Positions 1-8,692 of a DNA stretch of 64,000 nt are shown here, piece by piece. The notes beneath the pieces are model-generated. The model ran no database searches, was not told the DNA's origin, and saw nothing but the letters and a program-made list of their open reading frames with translations. The DNA is taken from NCBI RefSeq assembly GCF_019774615.1, contig NZ_CP081497.1, forward strand, positions 868,001 through 932,000. The letters run 5' to 3'. The stretch is from Streptomyces sp. BHT-5-2 (GTDB lineage Bacteria > Actinomycetota > Actinomycetes > Streptomycetales > Streptomycetaceae). The translations under genes were made by a program, and so were the position numbers. Positions within the stretch are counted from its first letter, which is position 1; the number at the start of each line of letters is the position of its first letter.

Positions 1-878
1 GCGTACGCGGCGTCCACGTGCGAGGCGAGGGCGTCCAGGCCTCCGACCTCGCCGTGACCGCTGCCGAGCAGGTGCTGGCGCAGTCCGGCATCGGGATCGG
101 CGAAGTGGACCTGCTGCTGTTCGCCGCGACCTGCCAGGACCTCGTCGAGCCGGCCACCGCGCACATCGTGGCCGCCAAACTCGGCGCCACCTGCCCGGTC
201 TTCGACATCAAGAACGCCTGCAACAGCGTGCTCAACGCGATGGAGACCGCCAACGCCTTCATCGCGACCGGTCGCTACCGCACCGTCCTGATCGCCTGCG
301 GTGAGACCGCCACCGAGGTCACCCGTTGGCGCGTGCCCGATCACGACGCCCTGCTCCGGGCCATGCCCGGCTACACCGTCTCCGACGCCGGGGCCGCACT
401 GCTGCTGACCGCGACCCCGGCCGAGGCCGACGGTCCGGGACTGCTCGCCATGGCCTTCGGCGGTGACTCCAGCGCCTGGCGGGCGTGCACCGTGGCTGGA
501 GGGGGCTCGATGCACACCCGCTCCGTCGACGACGAGCACACCACCCTCCGCCTCGGCGGCAACCTCCTGCGCAACGAGCTCGACGCGCTGCCGTTCATCC
601 TGGAACCCCACCCCGAGATGGCGGCCATCCGCGCGAGCGCGTTCATCGCCTTCCACCAGATCTCGATGCCCCAGTTCCACGACACCCGCGACAAGCTCCG
701 TCTGCCCGCCGACCGCTGCCTGGCGACCGTCGCCGAACACGGCAACTGCGCCGCGGCCTCCCTGCCGCTGCAACTGGCCAGGGCACAGCAGTCGGACCGG
801 ATCGAACGGGGTGACACCGTCGGCCTGATCGGCCTGGCCAGCGGGACCAGCTTCGGTCTCGCCCTGATCCGGTTGTGA
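1..878 (+). CDS. oleA: OleA, thiolase-fold acyl condensing enzyme (5' partial)
   Basis: Condenses two fatty acyl-CoAs head to head to a 2-alkyl-3-ketoacyl product, the first step of long-chain olefin or beta-lactone biosynthesis (known for OleA). The open frame runs to the left edge in phase from base 3, so roughly 50 N-terminal residues lie outside; the GTG at 18 is unlikely to be the start. Seen: FabH/OleA-like fold, catalytic Cys in KNACNSVLN (nt 210-236), a Glu in DLVEPATAH that fits the OleA active-site glutamate, His in AFHQIS and Asn in EHGNCAAAS, completing the Cys-His-Asn triad. Its TGA overlaps the next GTG by 4 nt. Identification as OleA rather than plain KAS III rests on the following hydrolase, ligase and epimerase genes. 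Confidence 0.86.
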   Translation, partial: VRGVHVRGEGVQASDLAVTAAEQVLAQSGIGIGEVDLLLFAATCQDLVEPATAHIVAAKLGATCPVFDIKNACNSVLNAMETANAFIATGRYRTVLIACGETATEVTRWRVPDHDALLRAMPGYTVSDAGAALLLTATPAEADGPGLLAMAFGGDSSAWRACTVAGGGSMHTRSVDDEHTTLRLGGNLLRNELDALPFILEPHPEMAAIRASAFIAFHQISMPQFHDTRDKLRLPADRCLATVAEHGNCAAASLPLQLARAQQSDRIERGDTVGLIGLASGTSFGLALIRL

Positions 879-1831
879 AGGCGGCGGACGCGATGGCACC
901 ACGACCCGCCGACCGGCCGCCGCCGATCGTGCCCCACCGACTGCTGCCCGGCTATCCGGCCCCAGACGACTGGTGGCGCGTCCCGGCGACCGGCCAGCAC
1001 TACCTCGACGCCGGCGCGGGCGCCCCCGTACTCCTCCTCCACGGCAACCCGTCCTGGAGCTACGTCTGGCGACGCCTGCTGCCCGTGCTGTCCCCGCACG
1101 TCCGCTGCCTCGCCCCGGACCTCCCGGGACTGGGACTGTCCCCCCGTCCCGTGCCACCACCGAGCAACGCCGACCGCTATGCGGCCCAACTCGACTTTCT
1201 GGACTCCCTGTTCACCCACCTCGTCGATCACCGCCGCATCCCGCCCCGCGGCTGGACCTTCGTCATGCACGACTGGGGCGGGCCCCTCGGCATCGCCTGG
1301 GCCCTGCGCAACCCCGGCGTGGTCGACCGCCTGGTCGTCCTCAACACCATCGGCTTCCGCTGGCCGCCGGGATACCGGTTGCCGCTCTCCCTCAGGTCCA
1401 TCAGGGGCGTGGCCGCCGTCGCCGCGCTCGCGCACCTCACCAACGCCTTCCCCCGAGCCGCCGTACGCGCCGGTGTCGTCCACCGGCTCCGCGTGGAGGT
1501 ACGGCGCGCCTATCTGCTGCCGTACGCCCATCGCCGGGACCGCGGGGCCGTCGTGGAATTCGTCCGCAGCATCCCCCGCGACGACGACCCGGCCTGGCGG
1601 CTCCTGGAACCTCCCGAGGGCCGGAGCCGCCTGGCCCGACTCCCGGTCTTCGTCGGCTGGGGCATGCGCGACCCGGTCTTCACCCCACTCGTCCTGGACG
1701 AATGGACCCGCAGATTCCCCCAGGCCCGCGTCCACCGCTACGCCGACGCCGGCCACTACGTGATGGAGGACGCGGCCGACGAACTCGGCCGCGACATCCG
1801 CGACTTCCTCCTGGAGACGGCACGACGATGA
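875..1831 (+). CDS. oleB: OleB, alpha/beta hydrolase, predicted beta-lactone decarboxylase
   Basis: Haloalkane-dehalogenase-superfamily protein of 318 residues; OleB homologues decarboxylate a cis-beta-lactone to the cis-olefin. Seen: oxyanion motif HGNPSWSYVW, nucleophile Asp followed by Trp in MHDWGGP (Asp rather than Ser, as in dehalogenases and OleB), a second acidic residue in GMRDPVF and the terminal His in AGHYVMED. The GTG start overlaps the oleA stop (GTGA) with no good Shine-Dalgarno sequence, so translation is probably coupled. It ends in an ATGA overlap with oleC. Presence of this gene argues for a hydrocarbon product rather than a retained beta-lactone as in lipstatin-type clusters (inference). 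Confidence 0.82.
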   Translation: MKAADAMAPRPADRPPPIVPHRLLPGYPAPDDWWRVPATGQHYLDAGAGAPVLLLHGNPSWSYVWRRLLPVLSPHVRCLAPDLPGLGLSPRPVPPPSNADRYAAQLDFLDSLFTHLVDHRRIPPRGWTFVMHDWGGPLGIAWALRNPGVVDRLVVLNTIGFRWPPGYRLPLSLRSIRGVAAVAALAHLTNAFPRAAVRAGVVHRLRVEVRRAYLLPYAHRRDRGAVVEFVRSIPRDDDPAWRLLEPPEGRSRLARLPVFVGWGMRDPVFTPLVLDEWTRRFPQARVHRYADAGHYVMEDAADELGRDIRDFLLETARR

Positions 1832-3429
1832 CCGAGGCAGGCTTCTTCTCCCAGGTGACACGGCGGGCCCAGGAGCGCTCCGACGCCACCGCGCTGGTCC
1901 GCGGACGCCGGGACGGCTCCGGCGAGGCGATCAGCTTCGCCCGACTGCTCGCCGGCTGCGACCGGACGGCCCGGGCACTGCGGACGGCCGGCGTCCGCCG
2001 CGGCCAGAAGGCGGTCACCATGACCCGGGACCCGTACGAACTCGTCACCGCCGTCTACGCGCTGCTGACCCTCGGCGCCGTACCGGTCCTGATCGAGCCG
2101 GGGCTGCCCCCCGCGCACCTGCGCGCCTGCCTGGACGAGGTCGCCCCGCAGGTCTTCGTCGGCGAGCCGCTCGCGCACCTGGCCCGCCGGGCCCTGGGAT
2201 GGGGACGCCGGCACGTCACCACACCCCTGGTGACCGGCCCCGCCGTCCCCGGCCTGGGACGACGGTTGCCCACCGCGGTCCCGCAGTGCGACGGGCCGGC
2301 CCCGGAGGACGTCCGGGAACCCTCCGCCGACGACCTCGCCGTCATCGCGTTCACCTCCGGCTCGACCGGAGTGCCCAAGGGCGTGGAGTACCACTACGGC
2401 ACGCTGACGGGACAGACCGAGGCCCTCGCCCCGGTGCTCGCCACGGAGCCGGGCGGGGTCCTGCTCGGCGGCTTCCTGCCCGTCGCCCTCCTCGGCCCGG
2501 CCCTCGGACTGACCACCGTCGCCCCGGCCGTCAACCACCTTGCCCCCGCCCGCACCCGCCCCGAGAGCATCCTCCGCCCCCTCCTGGAACACCGCGCCTC
2601 CGTCGTCGCCGCCGCACCCGCCGTGCTGGGCCTGCTGGCCGCCCACTGCGCCCGCCGCGGCCTGACCCTCCCCTCGGTCGACCGCGTCCTCTCCTTCGGC
2701 GCCCCGCTGCGCCCCGGCCTCGCGGACGCCCTGCACGCCGTGCTCCGCCCGGACGCCGAGGTGCTCAGCGTCTACGGCGCCACCGAGTGCCTGCCGGTCA
2801 GCGCCATCAGCGCCACCGAACTGCGTTCGCTCCGCACACCGGCACGGACCGTGCGCGCGGGGACGTGCCTGGGGCGTCCGGTGCCAGGCGTCCGGGTCCG
2901 GGTCCTCGAAGCCGACGCGGCCGGGGTCGGCGAGATCGCCGTCGCCGGCCGCAACGTCAGCCCCGCCTACCACGCCCGCCCGCAGGCCACCGCCGCCTCC
3001 CGCGTCACCGACGACTGCGGGTCGCTGCACCGCACCGGCGACCTGGGACGGCTCGACGACCGGGGACGCCTGTGGTTCCACGGCCGCAAGGCGCACCGTG
3101 TCACCGGACGAGGCTTCGCCCTGACGACCGAGAGCATCGAAGCGACGGCCGACACCGCAACGGGCGTGGCGCGCACCGCCCTGGTCGGCGTCGGCCCGAC
3201 GGGCGGTCAATGCGCCGTCCTCTGCGCCGAGTTGACGGCGGGCAGGGTACGTGATCCCCGCGCCGCCACCGCCGCGCTGCGCTCGGCGCTCGCCGGGCAC
3301 CCGGACGGGCACCACGTCGAACGGATCCTGATCCACCCAGGCTTTCCCACCGACATCCGTCACAACTCCAAGATCGACCGGGAACGGCTGGCCGACTGGG
3401 CCACCAAGCGACTGCGGAGGGCCCGATGA
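1828..3429 (+). CDS. oleC: OleC, AMP-forming ligase-family beta-lactone synthetase
   Basis: ANL-superfamily enzyme of 533 residues; OleC activates a 2-alkyl-3-hydroxy acid as the adenylate and cyclises it to a beta-lactone. Seen: P-loop FTSGSTGVPKGV, the A5 motif VYGATE, the A7 motif HRTGDLG, and a C-terminal HNSKIDRE with the conserved catalytic Lys. ATG at 1828 overlaps the oleB stop (ATGA) and follows GGAG; the same frame stays open upstream to 973, but that part is antisense-type shadow within oleB. The oleD start overlaps the stop by 4 nt. Could in principle act on other hydroxy acids, but the four-gene order strongly supports OleC. Confidence 0.85.
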   Translation: MTEAGFFSQVTRRAQERSDATALVRGRRDGSGEAISFARLLAGCDRTARALRTAGVRRGQKAVTMTRDPYELVTAVYALLTLGAVPVLIEPGLPPAHLRACLDEVAPQVFVGEPLAHLARRALGWGRRHVTTPLVTGPAVPGLGRRLPTAVPQCDGPAPEDVREPSADDLAVIAFTSGSTGVPKGVEYHYGTLTGQTEALAPVLATEPGGVLLGGFLPVALLGPALGLTTVAPAVNHLAPARTRPESILRPLLEHRASVVAAAPAVLGLLAAHCARRGLTLPSVDRVLSFGAPLRPGLADALHAVLRPDAEVLSVYGATECLPVSAISATELRSLRTPARTVRAGTCLGRPVPGVRVRVLEADAAGVGEIAVAGRNVSPAYHARPQATAASRVTDDCGSLHRTGDLGRLDDRGRLWFHGRKAHRVTGRGFALTTESIEATADTATGVARTALVGVGPTGGQCAVLCAELTAGRVRDPRAATAALRSALAGHPDGHHVERILIHPGFPTDIRHNSKIDRERLADWATKRLRRAR

Positions 3430-4445
3430 CCGGCCCGGAGCGGGTCCTCGTCACGGGCGGTACGGGTTTCCTCGGCACCGAGATCTGCCGGCGCCTCATC
3501 GCCCGCGGCACCGAAACCCACTCCTTCAGCCGCCGCCCCAGCATGGCGCTGAGCCGCCTCGGGGTGCACCAGCACCGGGGCGATCTCGCCGACCCCGCGG
3601 CCGTCGCACGAGCGGTCGCCGGCTGCGACGCCGTCATCCACACGGCGGCCCTGGCCGGTGTGAGCGGCCCGGCGCGCCCGTACTGGCTCACCAACGTCTA
3701 CGGGACCCGCAACGTCCTCAGACAGTGCCGCATCCACGCCGTCCGCACCCTCGTCCACACCTCGACGGCAAGTGTCGTCTTCCGTCCCGCCGGCCTGGAG
3801 TACGCCGACGAAACCACCCCGTACCCCACCCGTCACCTGGCCGCCTACCCCCGCACCAAGGCCCAGGCCGAACAACTCGTCCTGGCCGCCAACCGCCCCG
3901 CCCTGGCGACCTGTTCCCTCCGTCCCCACATCATCTGGGGGCCCGGCGACCCGCACTTCCTCCCGGCCCTGCGGCGCGCGGTCGTCGGCCGTCGCCTGGT
4001 CATGCCCGGCGACGGCTTCAACCTCGTCGACACCACGCACCTCCGCACCGCCGCCCACGCCCACCTCGTCGCGCTCGACCGCCTGCACGCCAGGCACTCG
4101 GCCGACGGCCAACCCGTCGCCGGGCGCGCCTACTTCATCGCCCAGGGCGAGCCCCGCCCCCTGCGTCTGATCGTCACCCTCCTCATGGCCGCCGCAGGTA
4201 TCCCCGCCAGCTGGCTGTCCGCACCGGCCCGACTGGCCCGCGCCGCCGCCACGGCCCGCGAGACCGCCGCCCTCCTCACCGGCACCTCCGGTACCCGTGA
4301 ACTGAGCCACTTCCTGATCGCCGAACTCACCAGCCCCCACTGGTTCAACCTCACCGCCGCCAGGCAGAACCTGGGCTTCTCCCCACCGATCTCCTTCGCC
4401 GAGGGACTGGGGCAGCTGCATGACGCGCTGCGGCCGCGCACCTGA
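3426..4445 (+). CDS. oleD: OleD, NAD(P)-dependent 2-alkyl-3-ketoacid reductase
   Basis: Extended short-chain dehydrogenase/epimerase of 339 residues; OleD reduces the OleA product (after thioester release) to the 2-alkyl-3-hydroxy acid used by OleC. Seen: N-terminal Rossmann motif VLVTGGTGFLG (residues 7-17), catalytic Ser/Thr region VHTSTASV, YPRTK as the YxxxK pair, and GPGDPHFLPAL typical of 3-beta-HSD-like members. ATG overlaps the oleC stop and follows GGAGG. It is the last gene of the overlapped operon; a gap of 120 bp follows. Family assignment is firm, pathway role follows from context. Confidence 0.84.
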   Translation: MTGPERVLVTGGTGFLGTEICRRLIARGTETHSFSRRPSMALSRLGVHQHRGDLADPAAVARAVAGCDAVIHTAALAGVSGPARPYWLTNVYGTRNVLRQCRIHAVRTLVHTSTASVVFRPAGLEYADETTPYPTRHLAAYPRTKAQAEQLVLAANRPALATCSLRPHIIWGPGDPHFLPALRRAVVGRRLVMPGDGFNLVDTTHLRTAAHAHLVALDRLHARHSADGQPVAGRAYFIAQGEPRPLRLIVTLLMAAAGIPASWLSAPARLARAAATARETAALLTGTSGTRELSHFLIAELTSPHWFNLTAARQNLGFSPPISFAEGLGQLHDALRPRT

Positions 4446-4565
4446 CGGCCGCGCCGCCACCGTCTACGCAAGTCGGCATGCGTCTGTGATCCTTATGTGA
4501 TCGAACTCCCGTAATGTCCAACTGGTCATGAAGTTCATTGGATACACGACAAGTCGGGGGACCAG

Positions 4566-5729
4566 ATGACATACCGGCGCGCAGCGATACCGGCGCTGGC
4601 CGGGGGGCTGTTGCTCTTGGCGCTTGTGTGGTGGGCGGGGGCGAGTGCGCATGCGCTGGACCTCCCGGGGGCCGCCAACGTCATCGGCATTCCGGCCGCC
4701 GGCGAGCTCAAGGGCTGGCTCGCCCCCTGGACGTACGGTTCCCCGGCCTCGGCCCAGTTGGGCAACGAGGCGTTCGGCGGAGCCGGGGGCACGGCCTCGA
4801 CCGACGGTATGAACTACGCCGAGCTGTACACCACCGCGCAGCAGATTCGGTACGTCGCACTCTTTGTCTTCTTCGTGGTGGGGGCGCTGTTGCTGATCCG
4901 CCGGTTGGCGCCGGCCAAGGGCCGCACGACGGCCGCCCTCCTCGCCGTGTGGACCTGGGGTCTGGTGGCCGGGACGCTGGCGGTGACCGTCTCCGCGCCG
5001 TGGATGATCGCCTCGGGGGGAAACGGCAGTTACCGTCTTCTGCCCCAGTTGTCGAGCATCATCTCCACCGGGCGGGAAGTCGTGCTGGTGGCCGCGCTGG
5101 TCGCGGCGGTGGCGGCCGTACTGCTGGCCCGGATCATCGGCGCGGGGCCGGAGCGGGAGCAGAAGGTCGTTCCGGTGCGTGCGGCCCGTCTGGCCGCCAC
5201 CGTCGGGACCGCGGTGATCGCACTGTCCCTGTTCGTCCTCTCGTACACGCCGGTCGCCGCCGCCATCCAGAGCATCTCCCCGCGCACCGGGTTGCTCTCC
5301 GAACCGGGCGACCTGCTGCGTCAGTGGCTGCTGCTCGGCGGCTGGGACTGGCCAGGAGGCGGAGCGCTCGTTGGTTGGCTCCTCGACCGCGCCGTCGATG
5401 TGCTGCTGCTCGTCGTGGTGTGGTGGTCGCTGCGGCGACTGCCCGGCCTCCTCACCCGCGCCACCGTCCCTGCGATGGCCATGGCCACGGTCTGCGCGAC
5501 CGTCCTCGGGCTGCTGGTCGGCCAACTGCTGCGGATGCTGATCAACGGGGCGAGCCTGGGCGAAGACCCGCTGCGCCTGGTCTCCGGCTTCGGCATCGGT
5601 GCCCCGGCCGCCCTGACCTGCGGACTGGTGGCGGGCGTCGCGGCCGCGGTGACGCTGCGGACGGCCGGTGGACGTACGGTGCCCGCCGACGCCGCACCCT
5701 CCGCCCAGGACCACCCTGCCGGCTCCTGA
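4566..5729 (+). CDS. polytopic membrane protein of unknown function
   Basis: 387 residues with an N-terminal hydrophobic segment (signal anchor, about residues 7-28), a roughly 60-residue outside loop with a repeated Gly/Ala-rich stretch, and six or so further hydrophobic helices. I do not recognise a family or catalytic motif. The ATG at 4566 follows GGGGGA with 5-nt spacing. It stands alone between oleD and an esterase, ends before a strong hairpin, and is probably monocistronic; no evidence ties it to the ole pathway, although an exporter or membrane-organising role next to a hydrocarbon operon cannot be excluded. Confidence 0.75.
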   Translation: MTYRRAAIPALAGGLLLLALVWWAGASAHALDLPGAANVIGIPAAGELKGWLAPWTYGSPASAQLGNEAFGGAGGTASTDGMNYAELYTTAQQIRYVALFVFFVVGALLLIRRLAPAKGRTTAALLAVWTWGLVAGTLAVTVSAPWMIASGGNGSYRLLPQLSSIISTGREVVLVAALVAAVAAVLLARIIGAGPEREQKVVPVRAARLAATVGTAVIALSLFVLSYTPVAAAIQSISPRTGLLSEPGDLLRQWLLLGGWDWPGGGALVGWLLDRAVDVLLLVVVWWSLRRLPGLLTRATVPAMAMATVCATVLGLLVGQLLRMLINGASLGEDPLRLVSGFGIGAPAALTCGLVAGVAAAVTLRTAGGRTVPADAAPSAQDHPAGS

Positions 5730-5754
5730 CCCACCGCACGGCCACCGTCCGAAC

Positions 5755-5802
5755 GCGGCAGTGCCCCGGACCTGACTTCCGGCGTCGTCCGGGCGCTGCC
5801 GC
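5755..5802 (+). terminator. factor-independent terminator-like hairpin
   Basis: GCGGCAGTGCCCCGGAC (5755-5771) pairs with GTCCGGGCGCTGCCGC (5787-5802) with one bulge, just downstream of the membrane-protein stop. No U tract, as usual in streptomycetes. Confidence 0.6.
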
Positions 5803-5827
5803 ACGGTGCTCCGATTCACCCCTCGGC

Positions 5828-6199
5828 TCAGCTCCACCACACGTGGAACGCGGTGGGAAGCTCCCTCAACGCACCCAAGGTTTCCGTCAGTTCGGGAGTC
5901 GACACGTCGATCGGCTGCCCCTCCACCAGTGGCACCGAGCTGTAGATCTTCTGTAGTGAGAAGCCCCAAGCTGCAACCCGATGGCGTGACGGTCCAGCCC
6001 GGAAATGCCTTCCAGGGCGCGACCACGGCGCCGCCGAAGCCCTGCGACGCACTCTGCTCCAATGGCTACCCATCAGGTCACTCCAGGGCCGGCATCGAGG
6101 GGTGAGGGAGGGGGCCGACGGCACGCGCGGAGTGGAGTAGCCGAGACTGGCCTGGGTATTGCTGATGATCTTTCGCCTAGTGCTGAGTAATGTGAGCAC
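5828..6199 (-). pseudogene. possible gene remnant in a 560-bp stretch without a clear gene
   Basis: The stretch 5730-6289 holds the hairpin above and no convincing intact gene. On the minus strand the last 45 codons before a TGA at 5828 read like normal protein (mixed hydrophobic and acidic residues, for example GFSLQKIYSSVPLVEGQ), while the upstream part of the same frame is Arg/Ser/Pro-rich and looks non-coding. This fits the tail of a decayed gene; I cannot name the family. Confidence 0.2.
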
Positions 6200-6289
6200 G
6201 TCGGGCGTCAGTCAATGGGTGCGCGATGCCCTTGGAATCGGCGACGGGCATGCGCTCGACGCCGTGGAGATCAGAAAGTGGGTAGGCAG

Positions 6290-7159
6290 ATGCAACCGAC
6301 GGTCGTTCTGGTTCACGGAGCCTTCGCGAACTCCTTCTCGTTCGCGCCGCTCCAGGCCGAACTCGGCCTGCTCGGGCACCGTTCGGTCGCCGTCGACCTG
6401 CCCGGCCACGGGTTCGGGGCGACCTACCTGCGCTCCTACCAGGCGCCGCAGGACCTCGAAGGGCTGGCCACCGAGCCGGGCTCGATCAAGGGCGTCACGC
6501 TTTCCGACAACGTCGCGCATCTGATCGGGATCCTGGAACGGGCCAAGCGGAACGGCCCGGTGATCCTTGTCTCGCACAGCCGCGGCGGCATCACGGCCAC
6601 GGCCGCGGCCAACGCGCGACCGGACCTGATCGACCGCATCGTGTATGTGTCGGCCTGGTGCCCGGTCGACCTCGACGCCAACGGCTACTACGCCGAGCCG
6701 GAGATGGCCACGGTCGACGTCGCGGCCCTGGCTCCGGCGATGGCCGGCAACCCGGCCGAACTCGGCCTGCTCCGCACCAACTTCCGCACCGCGGATCCGG
6801 CCGTGCTCGCCGTGTTCAAGGCGGCCTTCCTCCACGACGGCACGGACGAGGAGTTCCTGACGTTCCTGAACACCTTCCAGCCCGATGAGAACCTGGACGC
6901 GGGCACCTCCGCCGACCGGGCGCAAGCCGCGACCTGGGGTCGGATTCCGAAGACCTTCGTCCGCCTGGCCGACGACACGAGCATGCCGCTCGCCCTTCAG
7001 GACAGGTTGATCCGCGAGGGCAACGCACTGACGCCGGACAACCCCTACGACGTCCGCACGTTGGCGGGCAGCCACCTGAAGTGGCTGGTCGACCCGGCGC
7101 CGACGGCCCGACTCCTGGGCGAACTCGTCGGGTTGCTGGACTCGCCTGCCGGGTCGTGA
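6290..7159 (+). CDS. alpha/beta hydrolase, carboxylesterase-like
   Basis: 289-residue protein of the small esterase group that resembles plant methyl esterases and salicylate esterases. Seen: HGAFANS oxyanion motif near the N-terminus, nucleophile Ser in SHSRGG, and a C-terminal AGSHLKWL that supplies the catalytic His. ATG at 6290 begins exactly where the family starts (QPTVVLVHGAF); an upstream in-frame GTG at 6278 is the alternative. Substrate unknown. No partner genes in the same direction within operon distance except the GNAT gene 65 nt downstream. Confidence 0.8.
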   Translation: MQPTVVLVHGAFANSFSFAPLQAELGLLGHRSVAVDLPGHGFGATYLRSYQAPQDLEGLATEPGSIKGVTLSDNVAHLIGILERAKRNGPVILVSHSRGGITATAAANARPDLIDRIVYVSAWCPVDLDANGYYAEPEMATVDVAALAPAMAGNPAELGLLRTNFRTADPAVLAVFKAAFLHDGTDEEFLTFLNTFQPDENLDAGTSADRAQAATWGRIPKTFVRLADDTSMPLALQDRLIREGNALTPDNPYDVRTLAGSHLKWLVDPAPTARLLGELVGLLDSPAGS

Positions 7160-7224
7160 TCGGGGGGAAGCTACCTGTCGAGGGCAGAGATCCGCGCCGC
7201 CGGGGGGGGCTGTAGTCTCCCGGT

Positions 7225-7776
7225 ATGGCCGTTCGAGCTTTTGTCCCCGACACGTTCGTAGTGCCGCGGGACCTCACCGGTGCGGGCTTCCGCCTGGAGC
7301 CGTTGGGGCCGCAGCACAACGAAGCCGATCACGAGGCATGGATGTCGAGCATCGAGCACATCCGTGCCACCCCGGGCTTCCGGGACCGCGGCTGGCCGCC
7401 ACCCGCCGGTATGAGTCCCGCGGACAATCTGCACGACCTGCAGCGCCATGCCGACGACTTCGCGAAGCGGGCCGGCTTCACGTACACGGTTCTCGACAAC
7501 GACGATCAGGTGATCGGCTGCGTCTACATCTACCCGGCGCGCTCCGAGCAGCCGGATCAGCCGAATCAGCCGGATCAGCCGAATCAGCCGCATGGGTCGG
7601 AACAGTCGAACGGGTCGGAACAGCCGGCGCAGTCGGGACACGGGATCGCGGCGGTGCGTTCGTGGGTGCGGGCGGATCGGGCCGCACTGGACGGTCCGCT
7701 GCACGACGCCGTGGCTGCCTGGCTGTCGTCGCACTGGCCGTTCGAGGGGGTCCGCTACCGCACCGAGCGACTGTGA
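7225..7776 (+). CDS. GNAT-like N-acetyltransferase with a Gln/Pro repeat insert
   Basis: 183 residues. The N-terminal half (FRLEPLGPQHNEADHEAW, then a GFRDRGWPPP block) and the strand TYTVLDNDDQVIGCVYIYP match the GNAT-like acetyltransferase fold; the C-terminal part (VRSWVRADRAALDGPLH) completes it. Between these, residues about 109-133 are a low-complexity Gln/Pro/Asn then Gly/Ser/Glu insert encoded by tandem 9-nt units. There is no clear Shine-Dalgarno sequence; TAGTCT at 7213-7218 ends 6 nt before the ATG, which would suit a leaderless mRNA. Substrate unknown. Confidence 0.75.
   Translation: MAVRAFVPDTFVVPRDLTGAGFRLEPLGPQHNEADHEAWMSSIEHIRATPGFRDRGWPPPAGMSPADNLHDLQRHADDFAKRAGFTYTVLDNDDQVIGCVYIYPARSEQPDQPNQPDQPNQPHGSEQSNGSEQPAQSGHGIAAVRSWVRADRAALDGPLHDAVAAWLSSHWPFEGVRYRTERL
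7549..7593 (+). repeat. tandem 9-bp repeat inside the GNAT gene
   Basis: Five units alternating CAGCCGGAT and CAGCCGAAT (last unit CAGCCGCAT), followed by two copies of GGGTCGGAACAG within 7594-7624. Unit length is a multiple of three, so slippage would change protein length without a frameshift. Confidence 0.9.
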
Positions 7777-7854
7777 ACCCCCTCCGAAGCCCAGGCCCCC
7801 TCCGAAGCTCAGGCCCCTGCCGTGGCCGGTCCCTTCGTCGACCAGGCGCCCGGT

Positions 7855-8607
7855 CTAGCGATCGGCGTGTGCCCGGAAGAGGGCCCGGAGGTGGGACAGA
7901 CTCTGCTCGGCCAGCGGGCGCAGGGCCGGGGCCGCGGCTCGGGCATCGGCCCGTAGCGTGTCGACGGCCTGGGAACCGAGAGCTTCTGCCGCCTCGGCGG
8001 TGAAGGCGGCTTCACCGAGCCAGTCGTCGAGGAGGTCCGGGGTGACCTCCAGGTGGAACTGGAGGCCCCAGGCGACCGGCCCGGCCCGGAACGCCTGGCA
8101 CTCGGTGGTGTCGGTACGGGCCAGTACGCGGGTGCCGGGGGCGGGAACGATGCGGTCGCCGTGCCAGTGGAGTACCGCGGGGGCGTCCGCCAGCGGGCCG
8201 ACGACGGGATCGTCGCGGTCCACGTCGCGCAGCGGTGCCCAGCCGATCTCGCTGCTCCGACCGAGTTCGCTACCAGGCCGCACCGCCAATCCCTGGGCGC
8301 GGGCGAGAAGTTGGGCTCCCAGACACACGCCTAGCGTCGGCACTTCGTGCCGCAGCGCGTCGGCCAGGAGGTTCCGCTCCACCTTCAGGGCCGGATGGCC
8401 CGCCAGGTCGTCGGCGTTCATGGGTCCGCCCATCACGACCAGACCCGCCAGGTCGGAAACCGGAGGAAGGTCGTCGTCCGAGGCGGCCGGGAGGTCGATC
8501 AGGTTGCGGATTTCGACGTCGAGGCCACTGCCGTCCAACGCGTCGAGGATCATGCCGGGCTTCTCGACCTCGACGTGTTGCAGGATCAGGACGGTTCGTG
8601 CGGGCAT
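7855..8607 (-). CDS. class I glutamine amidotransferase-like protein
   Basis: 250 residues with the type 1 GATase fold. Seen: MGGPMNADD loop, nucleophile Cys in LGVCLGAQ, and the His of the triad in WGLQFHLEVT, with a Glu two residues further on. Such stand-alone GATases (GuaA-like glutamine-hydrolysing or gamma-glutamyl-hydrolase type) usually have unknown substrates. ATG at 8607 follows GGAGAC with about 6 nt spacing. It lies 85 bp downstream of the DHA2 exporter on the same strand and may be co-transcribed with it. Confidence 0.82.
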   Translation of the reverse strand: MPARTVLILQHVEVEKPGMILDALDGSGLDVEIRNLIDLPAASDDDLPPVSDLAGLVVMGGPMNADDLAGHPALKVERNLLADALRHEVPTLGVCLGAQLLARAQGLAVRPGSELGRSSEIGWAPLRDVDRDDPVVGPLADAPAVLHWHGDRIVPAPGTRVLARTDTTECQAFRAGPVAWGLQFHLEVTPDLLDDWLGEAAFTAEAAEALGSQAVDTLRADARAAAPALRPLAEQSLSHLRALFRAHADR

Positions 8608-8692
8608 GTAACGGTCTCCGGGGCAACCAGTGAGCGGGGTCAGGACTCCGACACCGTAACGTGGCAGGTCAGGAGGGTGCCTGGCGGGTCGG

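Noticed and set aside
973..1827. Upstream in-frame extension of OleC
   Set aside because: Arg/Pro-rich and within oleB; the ATGA overlap and ribosome site at 1828 define the real start.
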